This document shows, in pieces, positions 1 to 12,800 of a stretch of 64,000 bases of DNA. The DNA is from Ulva prolifera. Its lineage: Eukaryota; Chlorophyta; Ulvophyceae; Ulvales; Ulvaceae. How positions within the stretch are numbered: position 1 is the first letter of the stretch; each line of letters opens with the position of its first letter. Both the position numbers and the translations under genes were made by a program. The notes beneath the pieces were generated by a model. The model was not told where the DNA came from. It saw only the letters and a list, made by a program, of their open reading frames with translations, and made no database searches. The stretch is taken from positions 1,922,001 through 1,986,000 of the forward strand of contig CM041196.1 in the NCBI GenBank assembly GCA_023078555.1. Direction: 5' to 3'.

Positions 1-164
1 CCCGGGCCGCTGACACGCCACACGAGCTCGTTGATCCAGAGGTTGATCGGTGCCTCGGGGCAGTCGGGGTTGTCTGGAGGGGGGGGTCCGGTTGGTGGTG
101 GAGCAGGCGTGGGTGGATCTGGCATGGGTGGGGCCGGAGAAGGGGCAGGCGGGGTGCCGGAGCT
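1..164 (-). CDS. Partial exon: proline-rich linker running into a short conserved-looking segment, cut by the window edge
   Basis: On the minus strand one frame is open from about position 164 to the left edge. It reads as a Pro/Ala/Thr-rich stretch (PPTPAPPPTGPPPPDNPDCP) followed by APINLWINELVWRVSGP at the edge. The composition changes from low-complexity linker to ordinary protein there. Both halves are in one frame only if the C-run at 79-86 is read as eight bases. The 5' limit is uncertain; a possible acceptor lies near 161. The WINEL segment is vaguely like the start of lamin-tail-type domains, but the fragment is too short to name. The rest of the gene lies left of the window. Confidence 0.4.
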
Positions 165-2831
165 GCGGCCACGGCCTCCACGCGGCCTCCGCGACCGAGG
201 CGGCCGTGCACTTCCCTGTCGTCGTGGGCGACGTGAACGGCGACTGCGGCTCTGTTGAAGGTGCCGCTCGTGTGATGGTAGGAAGGTGGTGGTGCCCTGG
301 GCCAGAAGCGCTTGATCAGCTGTCGGGAACAGAGACTGCTGCTGGTGCTGGTGCCGAGTGGATCCTTGCTGGCTGCCAGCAGTGGCAGCTGAGGTCAGCA
401 GTAAAGATGTGGAACACATGAGACAGACAGCTGCCGCAGCGGTGGCTGCACGAAGCTTCCGGGAGCGGGTCATGGCAGCGACCGGCTTCCGGCGTCGTTT
501 GATGAAGTCCACTCAAATGATCCTGCAAATGCCCGATACTTTATGTGTAGAGAGAGTTGTCCACATCTAATGTTGCTGCAGCGGCGTGGCAGTACAACGG
601 TAGACCACTGCAAGTGGCCTGCAGTCACGCGAGTCGCTGATGGACAGAGCTGCGGCTCATCATCAGCAGTTCATATAGTGAATTAAGAGTTCAAAGCGGA
701 CTCGGTTCCAGTCTGCATGTGCCATGCGATCGAGGTTTGCAACGGTGGTGCAGATGTGTCTCGTGCTCGACCAGTCCCAGCGTAACCAGATAAGCACACG
801 TCCGCGTACACTACAGAAGTCAGATCAATTTACTGTAAGGTGGAGCGGAGCGAAAAGCGCACGGGGATGCCGTGAGGAACGCTGGCCGATGTTTCGATCG
901 ATCTAAACGCCCTGTCGAACAGCGTTGGTCAGCTGCCACGCAAATGTATGTCCAAAACCTTGAGGTGTAATGCAGTCTCGCCAAATCACTCGAGCAGTAG
1001 CAGACCTGCTGCGCGGCGGACTATAGCGGAACCGATCTTGCTGTTGAAGCTTGCAAGCCCTCCAGGTACAGTATGTTCATATGATCTCTACATGAGATAA
1101 GAGCTGACCATCCTGAGCCATCCAGCTCAGCACCGGCATGCATTCCAGTGCAGCTGCTGAATGAACTCGAGCATAATTTCACAGAGCTTCAAATGATGCT
1201 GTGTTCATTGGGAAAACTGATGAGCCAGAGGCCAGCCCTGGTAAATCTGTGACATACACGACTGCTGTTGCGGTTGAATTCTTCATCATACATAGTGCAC
1301 GACATGTACCATGTTGAAATGGCGGAACCACCTGCTCGCCAGCAACAGAGACCTGGTGAATTCGACAGTTCGTGGACCCAGTGGTCCTCTGCCAGGCAAA
1401 TTAGAACATCATCTTTTGTCGGAACTCTGGGCCCATCAAATTGAGCTTAAGCTCACCTGTTCAGAATCAAAGCTACCGGAGCACTCGCGCTTGCAGGCTG
1501 CACAACACGGCCTCAACAATCTACAAGAGCTCCGGCCACTGCATGGCACGGCACCAGAAAACGGCGACAGCGCGGGGGGAAGGTAGCACTGTGAGCATCA
1601 GCAGTGCCATCTTTGCCTGCCTGGGTGGGCAGGAAAGTGGGAGTGGCATTTGCCGTGAAGTGAATATATATGCTGCGCTGCAACAAAATGCTCACAGAGC
1701 CAAGTGCAGTGTAGCGTATGCGTTAACTTGTGCATGGTCTGGTTGGCTGTTAACAATTGAAACAGGAATTGTCACCTTGAGCTGGATCTGCACGCCAGCT
1801 CGTGCTGAGGTTGATGGCTGCTCTGCTGTTGCCAGGCGGTGATGCACGGTGGCTTGGCAGTGCACTGCAGACTCAGAGCTGCAGACTCAAGAGCTGCAGT
1901 GCATGGCCCCACACCCACACCCATGGTGCATTCACAATGACACGCAGGAGAAACCGGGACTGATTGCTGACCAAGCCATGTGACTATCTGTTGCCGAGTC
2001 ATGAAACGTGCATGTTCACCACAAATGTGGCCTTCACAGTCACAGACTCACATTTAACAGGTGTAGAATCTGCTCTCTAATGTAATGTTGCATATTTTTA
2101 CATCGTTGGAACAGAGGTGGAGCAAGCAAAACGTGCCCAGTAGTCCGGACAGAGTAACAAGCTGCTGTCAAGCCTCAGCCTGAATCACTACGAAAGACGA
2201 TATCCCATCCAAGAAATATGCATTAGCCAGTTTCGCAGCTCTGCTGTTGCCAGACTGCCCTGTCACAACATGCTGCTACACCTGCCCCCGATACTGTGTT
2301 GAGAACCCCAAGCTGAATCACCACGCCTGGCTGGAATCTTCGATGCTGCTGCTACACCAGAGCATTCATCAACAGATCTGGGAGCAAGCAGTACGTTGCA
2401 GGAGCAGGGACGACTGTACCCCGGGGCTGTCAAGGGCTCCCGGGCATCTACTCTAGCAGCATCTGCTGGTCACATGTGCTTGCGGAGCCTCCTGAGCACT
2501 CAAGAGCGTCGGCAGCTGCGCCGCAACTGAACACCTCGTCTCTCAGAGGTCGCTGTGCCGCGCCACTGCTGGAGGGACAAGTCAACAGGAAGAATATCAA
2601 ACATCTACACGGAAGCTAGGTATACTGGAGCCGCTCTGCAGCGGACTGTGCGAAAACGACCGCACGGGGCGGCGTGATCCACGGTGGCTGAAACGGCCAC
2701 AGCGGACCGCCCAAGATGGCTGCAACGGCCACAGCGGACCGCGAGCCACGCCATCGTGGACAGATAAACAGATCCGGTCCTGAGGCGGGGCGACCGTCAA
2801 TCTAACACATGCTGGAAGATGGTCAGCGAGC
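165..2831. other. Intergenic or unrecognised sequence, 2.7 kb
   Basis: No reading frame here combines useful length, protein-like composition and splice signals. Short open frames on both strands look like chance. Bases 165-300 are GC-rich and could belong to the partial gene at the left edge. I see no RNA gene and no repeat. Confidence 0.6.
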
Positions 2832-5800
2832 TCAGGCACGGAAGACGTTGCCGGAGACGGTGGCGCCGGTGTTGGCGGTGATGATGTCAGAGTACCGCGA
2901 GCCGTCGATCTCGTCGACGAAGGAGCCGACGCCGCCGAGGTTGCGGCGCCAGTAGAAGCCGCCGGGGCCGAAGAAGCTGCGGTGGAACTGCTCGACGAGC
3001 ACAGCGCGCAGCGCGGGGCCGAGCGGGGAGCCGGCCTTCGCGGACTCGCGGAGCAGGCCGAGCCAGAGGTCCGGGGTCTCAGCCTCGATCTGCACCAGCA
3101 CGGCCGCGGTCAGCATTCTATGCAACACAGTAAAACAAGCGATGCGACTGTGCGCTAACAGTGGACGCACGCGATGTCGGCAGCTGGATGATGCGCGTTC
3201 AGATGCGGATGTGTGGGCACTTCATGTGCTCGATGCACGAGAAAAAAGAACAGCAGAGACCCTGACACACGTGGATTCACCCTCCCCACATCACGCAGAT
3301 TCAGATCTGCCTCACCTACAATTCCTACACGCTTCAATGGGAATGAGAGGAGGGCCAAGGGGGCGCACGGTGGCGTCAGCGGGCAGGCCGAAGCACTCAG
3401 CGAGGCCGCCGTACGTCGGCACGCCGAGCTCGCGGCCGCGGAAGATGTTGCGGCCCGCGAGGTCCTCGCCCTCGTCGCGGCCAAACAGGAAGTTGCGCAG
3501 CGCGTCGGATAGCTTGCCGTCGATCTCGTTCGCCTTGGTGGTTGACAGCTGCAGCATGATGTCCGAGAGCAGGAGGTTGGCGTTGGGCTTATAGGTGACG
3601 CGGGGCGCGTCGTCGGTGCCGCGGCGGTCGAGGAAGAACTCCTCCGCGTTGAACGCGTCCGCGATGTCGAGGCTGCCGACCTTGTTGGGGATCAGGTCGT
3701 GCCCGAGCCTGCAAGCGTGCCCCTGTGGCTGTCAGCGCTCTGCATCGCTTGCTGTACAGCAACATGTTTCATGTAGGAGACTATGCAGCAGCCAGAGGCA
3801 CAACAGTACTGCTCTAGATCTGCCTGGTGGAATGGATGCTTGAACGAGAAGGATGCATCAGGGCCGTATCAACGCAGCAAGAATCAGAAATCCATAGGTG
3901 CTGAGCCCTAGACTGCGCAAGCCGACACATCAAAGTAGCCAGAGGGGTAAGAGCGGCCGCACCGGTACGCGATGCTGAACTCGACAGACACATCAGGTGT
4001 GTTGATCAGCCGCTTCGCGCCCTCCACGTCCGCCTGGCTGATGCCGAGCGCCGGCAGGAACTCCTTCAGCACGACCTGCTGGAACTTCGCGATCACGACG
4101 TTCCGCACGAGGTCAAACTTCTCGTCCTCCGTCATCGCGTCGTTGCCGGCGTCCGCGTCGACCTCCTCGCAGATGCGGTTGTGCTCCCGCACCCACACGG
4201 TGTGCTGCGCGGCGAGGAACGCGTGCTCCGACGCCCGCACGTCTCCCACGATGAAGAAGAACCGGCCCTCGCCGTCCGCGGAGGTGGTGACGGGCAGGAA
4301 GTCACCCTCAGCGACGCGCAGGCGGCACGTGTTGGGCTCGCGGAGGGTGGACTGGATGTACGCCTCGTCGGTGCCGTACACGGGGCCGGCGTCGACTTGG
4401 CCGGAGTGGATGTTGAGGGTGGAGCGGCAGCCGCGGCGGAAGGTGGTGACGGCGCGGTGAAGCTCCATGGGGTCGGAGGGGTCGTCGGTGCCGACATCGA
4501 TCGTCGGTCCGTCCTCGTTCTCGAGCGTCAGCGCGAGGTCGTGGTCTGCATCGCCGACTCGGTGTTACAAGGACAAAGTCGGGAGTGGCCGGTAGCACCG
4601 CCATGGGGTGAGTGCCATCTATTTTGAGCACGTGTTCTGATGATGTTTAGTTCTAGATCTAAGGGCTGTTCAGGGCAGCAGTACACGGCGTCGGGCGCGG
4701 TGGTCCAGATGCATGTTGCATGGACACGTTAGAGCTGCATGATTCCAGAGTCTAGAACAGATTTTCTAAGTTCTAAGGAAGTGGCTTCAGGGACACAGGA
4801 ACACTGTGCTTGTGCTACGTGAGTGGTGCGAGGGGAAGGTGGGCAAGAGAGGCAAGCAAGAGCTGGCCAACAGGAGAACACAGGGCGCTGCCACTGCCAT
4901 GAGAGAGTGCATATGCATGGCTGGCAGAGCAGTGGAAGGGGTGAAGGGGTGCAGGAGCGGCAGCGCGCACCAAGGAACTGGCCGAAGCCCCAGACCATGT
5001 TGGAGAGGCCGAAGCTGCTGACGGCGTTGCCATCTGCAGCAAACGTGTTGCTGATGTCTCGGATGTCGTCGACGACCTGCATGCAGATATCCTCTCTAGA
5101 TCTACGCCTGCGTTTCTGGCTGGTGTGTTAGCATCCCGGCCAGGGCCAGTTGCAATCATGAGCACTTGCAACATGTGCTTGGTGAAGCCTGGGCCTAGGT
5201 GACTCTGTTGCACGCCCCTGTACATGTGTGACTATCATATCCAGTGGTGTGTGTGGCAACCAACGTCAGCACTTCACAGTGCTGGAAAGTACACCACATG
5301 TAATTGCAAGAAGCTGTAGATGCTGTGGCTGTGTGTCCACAGGTGGTGGAGCTGGCAGCCACAGTGTCAGCTGGCATGATTAATGCGCCGTGGTGCTCAC
5401 AATGACTGATTGTGAAGATTGACCACCGACAGCGAATCAGCTGTATCTGCAGTACATAGGAGGACATACGTGACTAAGTTCCTACCTCATCTCTGTTGCA
5501 CAAGAGACGTGAGTGCCTTGTGCACAGATATGTATACATATCTGTAGTGCCATCTATAGTGCCAATTGACACATGTGCAGAATGGCTGGGACAATTGCAA
5601 ACTACAGTTTGGTATAGCCCAGCCGAACTAGCCCAGACCAATTGTCACAGCTGATATCAGCTGTTTAAACAGCTGATATCAGCTGTGACATACAAAGACT
5701 TTCTCACCAACTTCTGTGTGGACACGCAACAGAGAGCATGCCGATGCTGGGACGTTGCAACATCTGTACCAGCTGCAGAGCTTTGTGTGTACATGTCATA

Positions 5801-6174
5801 ATTCAAACCATGTCACGTGGTACCTAATCAGCACACCAACTCCGTTCCGCTTACAGCAGTGGCATGACGTCGGCAACCCAACACACTTACTGGACGCATT
5901 TAGTAGGTGCGGTGTGAGGTCGTACCACGTCTTCGGCTGGCAAACAGTCGCAGGTCCTGGGCAGTGTGGTGACGGGCCGCAGCTCCTGTCGCTCCAACTC
6001 GACGGTATCTCCACCGTTGACCTCACCGGCCGCAATATTCAGCGCATTCGGCGTGGATCCAGCCTCGCCGGAGTTATCTGTGGCTACTACTGCATCTGCG
6101 CTGAAGGTTTGCTGCGCCGCGGCATGCTGGGCGAGGGCTAGAAGGCCCGCAGCGACTGCAACGGACTTGATCAT
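2832..6174 (-). CDS. Secreted animal-type heme peroxidase
   Basis: Exons (transcript order): 6174-5891, 5095-4971, 4545-3963, 3708-3369, 3089-2832; about 529 residues. The first 20 residues form a signal peptide (hydrophobic AAGLLALAQHAAA), so the enzyme should act outside the cell or in the secretory system, oxidising substrates with hydrogen peroxide at a heme. Family motifs are in order: GQFLDHDL (distal His at about 138), GDVRASEH (catalytic Arg about 240), VREHNR (255-260), AYRLGHDLI (proximal His about 334) and an AGRNIFRGRELGVPTY block. The C-terminal exon carries DLWLGLLRE and ends NVFRA. Phases agree at all four junctions. The last junction is the least certain: I used ACC|gtgcgc to gtgcag|ATC, but a longer exon 4 with a gtgagg donor at about 3309 is possible. 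Intron 1 (795 nt) holds two perfect palindromes; intron 2 is 425 nt with nothing recognised. The family occurs in animals, bacteria and scattered protists; the substrate cannot be told. Confidence 0.92.
5524..5545. repeat. Perfect 22-bp palindrome
   Basis: ACAGATATGTA followed directly by its reverse complement, no spacer, in intron 1 of the peroxidase gene. It lies about 100 bases from the larger palindrome at 5643-5690. Confidence 0.9.
5643..5690. repeat. Perfect 48-bp palindrome
   Basis: Two copies of the 16-bp palindrome CAGCTGATATCAGCTG flank a central TTTAAA. Flanking TGTCA and TGACA complete a perfect 24+24 bp inverted repeat with no spacer. It lies in intron 1 of the peroxidase gene. 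In RNA it could form a long hairpin. Confidence 0.95.
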
Positions 6175-9039
6175 GGTCGAAAGATCAGATGTATGCAGCC
6201 CACTAGCTATAGAACTGAGCCCAAGTGCACCGGCTACAAGATGTTACTTGGTAGATGAGGGACGGGAGATGGCTGTGTGATGATTGTGCAACGGGAGCTG
6301 GTTATATATCAGCGCTGCTGGCGGTAACGGGCTGGAGGTACCTTCCGAGTGGCGTAGGGCACACCCACGGCGAGTTCGTCACGAGTGCCTGGGAGTGCAT
6401 GCATGGCAGCCGTGCGAGGCCCGGCCGCACGCATGCGCAGTCCGTGCCGGAGCAGCGCGAGCTGCCTCACTGAGGCCCTGGACGCGCTGCGCGAAGTTCG
6501 CCGCCTACGGCCGGCGCAACGCTGGGAACTGAGGTTTCAAGCCGCGCATGCACATATGTGAAGTCCACCAAGGCAACGGGTCTACAGCTGCTGTAGCGCT
6601 GCAGCTGTGCGTGCCCCAAGTTGGTGCCACCGAGACATCGTGCTGTGCATAATGGCTAGCCACGTAACCACAATCACGATGTCTTCAAGGCTTCAGATTT
6701 GATGTTGAGATTTGTTCAGCAGCTGTGGCCACGGCTAGGGCTGTCAGCACCATGCGGTGGCCTGCAGCCATCCACCGACATGCCCCGGGTGCGTTGACCG
6801 GCATATCGGGGTATGATTCTGTGTACAGGTGATCGTATGCATGTGGCGTGGTACATACTCGTGGCGTCGGGCACACGAGAAGCGGGACAGAGGGCGTCCT
6901 TGAGACAACTGCGCCCACAAGCTCAAGCTCACGCGCGATCACCTGGCGCATCTGCAGCGGACAGGTGCTGTGGCTACTCAGAACGCACGGGCACCTGATC
7001 AGACTGTCGGATCGGATCGGATCCCTGCATATGTGATGTCATGGCAGGCCTCTGGGAGACGCGCGCGGTTGGCCGTGCTACTTTGTGCACATGCATGTGC
7101 ACAGGCCTACAGTCAGCTTGAAATTTGAAATACGTATACACTAGATCGCCCTACGTCTAGGGCTAGCAACAGCCGCACGCCACTCCATGCCCGTTGTGCA
7201 CAGGCCAGATGCATGCGTGTGCAAGACTGCGCGGCTGAGTTCACCATGAGTTCACCAGCACGCAGGTTGATCTCTTGTGTGTGCTCTGCTAGATCATAGC
7301 TGTTAGTCAGAGCAGACCGCCACCATATGCAGCTTGATTTGTGTCTGCCACCAGCCCACAGACATGTGTCCGACACAGAGTCTGCAAAGCCATTTCAAGA
7401 TGAATGCATATGCACGTGCACGTGCTGCAAGTACCCGAGCAATGCTGCCGCGGGCCCTGCGCAGGACAAGCTCTGGCAGAGCAGCGCTGCCTGCCTGCAT
7501 GTATCGTCAATGCAACTCATGTGATACTTTGGCTATAGTATGCAGCAGCATATATACTAGTATACAGCATGCTCCATGGCTGCCTCCATGGCTTTCAATT
7601 GTTAACCATTGCCATTCCGGGTGGATGCACAGTGCACAGTGCTGCCGCTCACACTCAACATACACCCACTGGGTTGACTTATTTATCGGCAAAGTATGTA
7701 TCCTCCATGCCACATGCATGAGAGGTGTGCGAGGAGGCACGCCGGAGGGAGGCACCGTGTTCACTTCCGCCAGTGTAAAGTAAAGTAAAGTGAATCTGAA
7801 TTTACTGAGCCGTATCCTATTGGACATTGACAACTCCGAAATAACGGGACCACATATGCCCGTACGCAACTCACATGTGCAGGGCCTCCTCCTGTGCTAA
7901 GCGAGGTGGTCACGTACGGCCGTTGCGATTCCCCCAGCGCACGCAGAGTGTGGCTGCCAGCATCTCCACAGATACTGCCATCATGCAATCATGACGTTGC
8001 CCCACAAGGAGGCAGCCGGCTGCGCAGAGGCAGCATCTGTGTAGGGAGCAAAACTGGGAGTCTGCCGCATGCTGGTGTGTGAGCTGGGTGAGCGTAGCTA
8101 CACAGTGGCTGAGGGCTTCATGTTGCAGCTAGCTATAGCTATAGCTGGAGCCACCAGGCAGGAGGCTTGTGCCCTCCTCATCACACCCATGCCTGCTACG
8201 TGTTGCTCGTTTCCCTGGTCGTTGCCCGCGGCGCTACCTGTCCGTCGCTCGCTTTGTCCTTGTAACATATGTTTTACAACACACCCATGCCTGGGGCCCA
8301 GCACACTTGTAACCCGCACCCCCTGCCCAACCACTCAGCAGCTACCCAGCAGGTGGACACTTCTACGCCTACTTGCCACTACCTGGGATTGCATTTTGAC
8401 CTCCACAAGCTTGTATGTAGCTGCCTGTGATCAGTTCCTCACAGCTGTACATGTGCTCCAGCACTGCCGGAATGCATATGTCCATGCATGGACACTCCAC
8501 AGAGCCATAGAGCATTGGCTGTTATGAGGTGGTAGCTCTTGGTGGGGTCGTGGCGGCACTGCTAACAATGCAGCAGCTCACAACCTGTAGTGTCACCGCG
8601 AGCCACGGAAAGGTGTATGCATTGGTCACATCAGGCTCATGTCAGGCAGCCATAATCAGCAACTTGCTTGAAGCGTATTCATGTGCTGCTCCGTGCAAGC
8701 TGCCTGGCCATGTAGCTGGGAAGGCAACCTTCCAATTTTCAGCTGCAATGCCACCTTTATCCTTGTAACACAGCTAGATCTGCAGGTGAGGGCCCCCGCA
8801 GTTTTGGTGGTCGCCAAAGTCCTAGCACTTAGGCTATGGCTAGTGAACGTCGCCACAGTGTCATGTACAGAGCCACATTGTTGTCAATGCCCGTTTGGTT
8901 ATGGCTATGTAAGTGACGCGCACATGCATACATCCATGCGCGGCTCGCGACCGCTCCGAGGCAGATCCATGCTGGCCCGTCGTGTCCGCCCCCAGCTCCG
9001 CCCCAGCCCGCCTCCCAGATCGCGGGCCCTTCGCGCGGG
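6175..9039. other. Intergenic region with short retroelement-tail-like motifs
   Basis: No gene is recognised. Two short motifs ending TCCTTGTAAC (near 8250-8267 and 8755-8769) resemble the 3' end of the LINE fragment that follows. The motif GTAAAGTAAAGTGAATCTG at about 7776-7795 recurs in part near 12480. The word GCATGC and its variants are frequent. Confidence 0.55.
6302..6308 (-). promoter_or_regulatory. Candidate TATA box of the peroxidase gene
   Basis: TATATAA on the minus strand lies about 130 bases upstream of the peroxidase ATG at 6174. The position suits a core promoter with a 5' leader of about 100 bases. It is inferred from sequence and distance only. Confidence 0.4.
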
Positions 9040-9812
9040 GTGACCTTGCCCGTGGAGCCGATGCCTGCAGCCCCGCCACCGCCGCCGGCCGCGCGCGCGG
9101 ACGCGGCGCCGGCACCTACGACTGTTGCGGCCGCCGATGCCGATACTGGAAACAGCGCCCAGACGGGGCGCCACGCGCCAGACGCAGCGCAGGCTGCGGC
9201 CCTGGCGGCGGCAGCGGCGCCGGGTGGCCAGGATCTGGCGGGGCCTGGGGAGCAGGCCGCTGCCGCGCAGGCGACGGCGCTGGAGCGGGTGTTCAGGGCG
9301 GTGGCCCAGGAGAAACTGGGGGACATCATGTTTATGCCGCCAGGTGACGCTTTGTGCATCGGGGATTTGTCGGTTGTGAACCCCTGTGCTAATACCTATT
9401 GCGGCCGAGCGGCCCGGGAGGACGGGGGTGCTGCGGAGACGCGGGACATGCAGAAACGCACTGCTTATCGTTTGTTCGACCCTGATGCATACAGTTTTGT
9501 GCCGTTACCGCATGAGACGCATGGTTGCTTGGGACGGCCTGCCATGTATCACTTGAATCGGCTGGCGGAGGTTGCGTCTCGGTGTGGTAAGGTTAACCGT
9601 GCTTTGTTTGTGACGAATGCTCTGCGCCGGCTGAGTGTGGCGTTGTGCAAGGGGAATGCTCTTGTGCTCCGTGCGGGGCTTCAATCTTTGGCTCGCATCA
9701 CCGGCCGGGCTGTGGTACGTGCTCGTACCCGGCCTAGTGCCATGACTGCGTGAGTGGATTTGCGTGTGAATTCCTAGCGACGGCTCGCTGCCCGGCCTCT
9801 GTCCTTTGTAAC
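9040..9812 (+). mobile_element. 3' end of a non-LTR (LINE-type) retrotransposon
   Basis: The unit consists of the C-terminal part of a reverse-transcriptase ORF (open to the TGA at about 9751-9753) and a short 3' tail ending CCTTTGTAAC at about 9803-9812. Nothing upstream looks like the reverse-transcriptase core, so the copy is heavily 5'-truncated, as is usual for LINE insertions. The tail is shared, in diverged form, with 29649-29800 and 60031-60162, which supports a dispersed family. Confidence 0.7.
9061..9753 (+). CDS. C-terminal fragment of a LINE reverse-transcriptase protein
   Basis: The open frame of about 230 residues starts in a long Ala/Pro-rich stretch. From about residue 95 it has the pattern I know from the C-terminus of algal LINE-type reverse transcriptases: GDLSVVNPCANTY, an ARD-like RDMQKRTAY, FVPLPHETHGCLGRPAM, and LRRLSVALCKGN. 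These residues normally lie downstream of the polymerase domain. No YADD-type catalytic motif is present because that part is missing. The ATG at 9061 is only the first one available; the true 5' end was lost on insertion. No stop interrupts the fragment, so it may be a fairly young copy. It is not expected to be functional alone. Confidence 0.7.
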   Translation: MPAAPPPPPAARADAAPAPTTVAAADADTGNSAQTGRHAPDAAQAAALAAAAAPGGQDLAGPGEQAAAAQATALERVFRAVAQEKLGDIMFMPPGDALCIGDLSVVNPCANTYCGRAAREDGGAAETRDMQKRTAYRLFDPDAYSFVPLPHETHGCLGRPAMYHLNRLAEVASRCGKVNRALFVTNALRRLSVALCKGNALVLRAGLQSLARITGRAVVRARTRPSAMTA

Positions 9813-12800
9813 TACATCCATGCCATGCCGCCTCCTTGTGGGGCAGAGCCGGGCTACCGAGAATGCATGGCATTTGCACTGGCGTGGCAGCGCTGCAGAG
9901 TTGAGCTTCAGAGAGTGCCATGCAGTGGCGTAATTACTTTAAAGAGCGGTACAGGCCCTTGGGGGGAGCGGCTTCCAGTGCTACAGCGCCTGCTGCAGCG
10001 CCTGCCTCGACCAGTAGGCATGAGGAACATGGTGATGGGGTGATGCGCGTCTCCTGCAGCGGCACCCGGGGGCTGTTGTGGAGGCGCTGCGGTTAACAAT
10101 TGCAGCTGCTGCGCGGAGGAGCGCATCGTTGGCAGGCATGATCAACTGCAACTTGATGTAGCTCATGCTGGAGACATCGCACTTGTCAGCTCTCCGACCT
10201 CGGCGGCCCTGCAATGCCGCATGCCCCCACACCCGCTTCCTGGTTTCGCGGTGCACCTGCCTCGCCGCCTTTGCCTTTGAAGCACCCGCGGCACTGCCTG
10301 GATCCAGCCACAGCGGCGCTCCGGGCCCCTGGGCGCAGGGGTGCAGCCTCAGCGCAGGGGTGCAGCGCCTCGGCAGTCATGCAATGCAGCGCATGCGGTG
10401 GTCGCGGCTGCCCAGCTGCCGGGTCGACGGCGGGTGACCGGCCCCATAGCCGGACGGCCATCGTAAAAGCCTGCACAGACACGGGAACGCCTGTCTGCAT
10501 CGGTGGTGCGTCTGCGAGATCTACGCGAGAACACAGGCACATGGTGACAGCGAGGGCATGAGTCACAAGAGGTGTGGGTGTGTGTGTCTGCAGCAGGAGG
10601 CACCAGGCGCCACACGAACTCTTCTTGAGGAAGAAACCTCGGTGCAAGGCACAGCTCTCATGCTTGCAGCAGCAGGAGAGGGTAGAGTGAGGTCTCAGGC
10701 AAAGAGGATATCATTTGTTCAGGGAGACGTGTGGGTGGCGAGTGGAGATCATGGGGGCACAAACAGAATGGCCAAACAAAGTACAGCTGCACTCCAATGA
10801 GGGAAGGACTGCCAGTCGTTTGCTGTTGGCATGATGCCAGCCAGGTTCTGAGTGCGCGTCTAAAGTTTCAAGTATGTGTGAGTGTGCCAGTTGCTCTCTG
10901 GCTCTCCCTAGATTGTGTTCCCACAATCGGCAGGCGACACAGTTGAGACACAATTGGACAGCGTACATGCCTGCAGGGAACGACTATCGTGATTCTACAA
11001 ACAAACTTGCTCTTGAGCAGCTCAGGTGCGAATTGAATAACAAAGATGGTCAGAAGTATGTGAGCCTGCAAGCCCTGGCTTACTGCAGCAGCTGCCCAGC
11101 TGCCAGATGCGATCGCACAGCTGCTGCATGCTGGTAGGAAAGATACTGATGTTGTGAATCAGGGTCTACGATTTTCCGAAATGGGAGTCTGCAATCGGCG
11201 CTTCGAGATTTACAGCTCTCAGCGACAAGCGTGCTGGAGTGTGCTCCTGAATGAGCAAGAATCGTAATAGCTCCCGAACCGCTGGTGCCACGGCAAGCCG
11301 GCAGGCAGTGCAGTAGCAGCTTCAACACAGGATCAATCAGAGCGATCATCTTTCACTTCTTTATGACAGACACCATGGAGCTTGTTTCCATGCACCCATG
11401 CGCTCCACGCGGCAAGCAAACGGTGGATCCAGCATGTGCCTGGAGTACCCAGCAGCAGCCAGGCCTCAAAGAACAGAGGACACCTACGGGGATCGACTCT
11501 AGAGAAATTTGGCGCAGCCGTGGCCGCGGCAGAGGAGACACCACGCAGCATCGGAACAAGGCAGCATGTTCCGCTCGAGTCATCGCATACGAACAGACAC
11601 GCTCCGTTTCCCCAGAACAGTCACGATTGCAACGTCATCGAGATACACGCCGTGCCACTCCGTTTTCAAACCAGCTGAACAATCAACATATGGATCAGTG
11701 TGCCTTTCACCACACCAGTCGTTGAGATTAAGCCGCATGGCCGTTTACGATGCAGCCGGGGTGCACAATTCAGCACGCCGACATATAAAGCCGATGCAAA
11801 GCTGAGTGAATCGAGTGACTTGTGGTGAGACGGCACTGTGAGGTGTTCAGCAGAGCTGTCGATCTCCTGTAGCAACGTTGCGTGTCGTGTATCCAGGAGT
11901 CGACGGAGCGTGCAGCGACAGCCAAGGACTGAATACTTGCCATTCTATTGTTTGTGGGATTTGTGGGTGTTGGAGATCCTGCATCTCGGGATTTTGTTCC
12001 CAAGCGCTGCGACAAATTCTCTAGTGCAGACTATCTACGGATCCTTTTGGCCAGTCGACATCGTACACAATGCTAATGAGTGACCTTCCTCCTGAGGACG
12101 TCAATGGCGAGCAAATAGCCAACCTTGTCAAGTCTCTGTACTCATGGCCGTTAAGGCACAAGCCAAGTGCATGGGATCATGCACTTGAAGCTGCCTGTGC
12201 CTGGCCTACTCGCAGTAGTACAACATACCGGAAATGTTGGAAGAAAATGATAAGGGAACAAACCAATGTTGCTGATATGTGTTTCGTTCAGTCTTGTGTT
12301 GCTTGAACAGCTTTCCGCATGATGGTCAGTGCAGCAATGCCATGTGGAGATGCGTGATTGATGCATGTGGTCTGTCAGCCACGCAATGTGCTTTCATGTG
12401 AACGATGCATGGGTCTTGGCAATCGCGAAGCGTGCTTGCATGTGAACGCAGCCATTCTGTAGTTGCCTGGTTGAAGAGTAAAGTACAGTAAATCTGAATT
12501 AAATTGCCTGGTTGAAGAGTGGTGCTGTTGCGCTGACGTTCACAGAAGCGATCATCATTGACCATCAAGTAAAATCCCACGAAAAGTTCGAAGCTTTGCA
12601 ACGCAGCATAGGGCAGGGCGGTCAGTAGCCACTCTGCTAGTAGCATAGCATGCCCTGATGCAGTGGACCGCCTTGGAATCTAGAGCTGCAGCTGCATTTG
12701 CTGGTGTACGCAGCTCCACAAGGAAAACCCACAGACATCTTGGGATACAGGGATACAAGCACAGACCCAAACAGATCTCTTGCAGCATCAGGAAAAAAAA

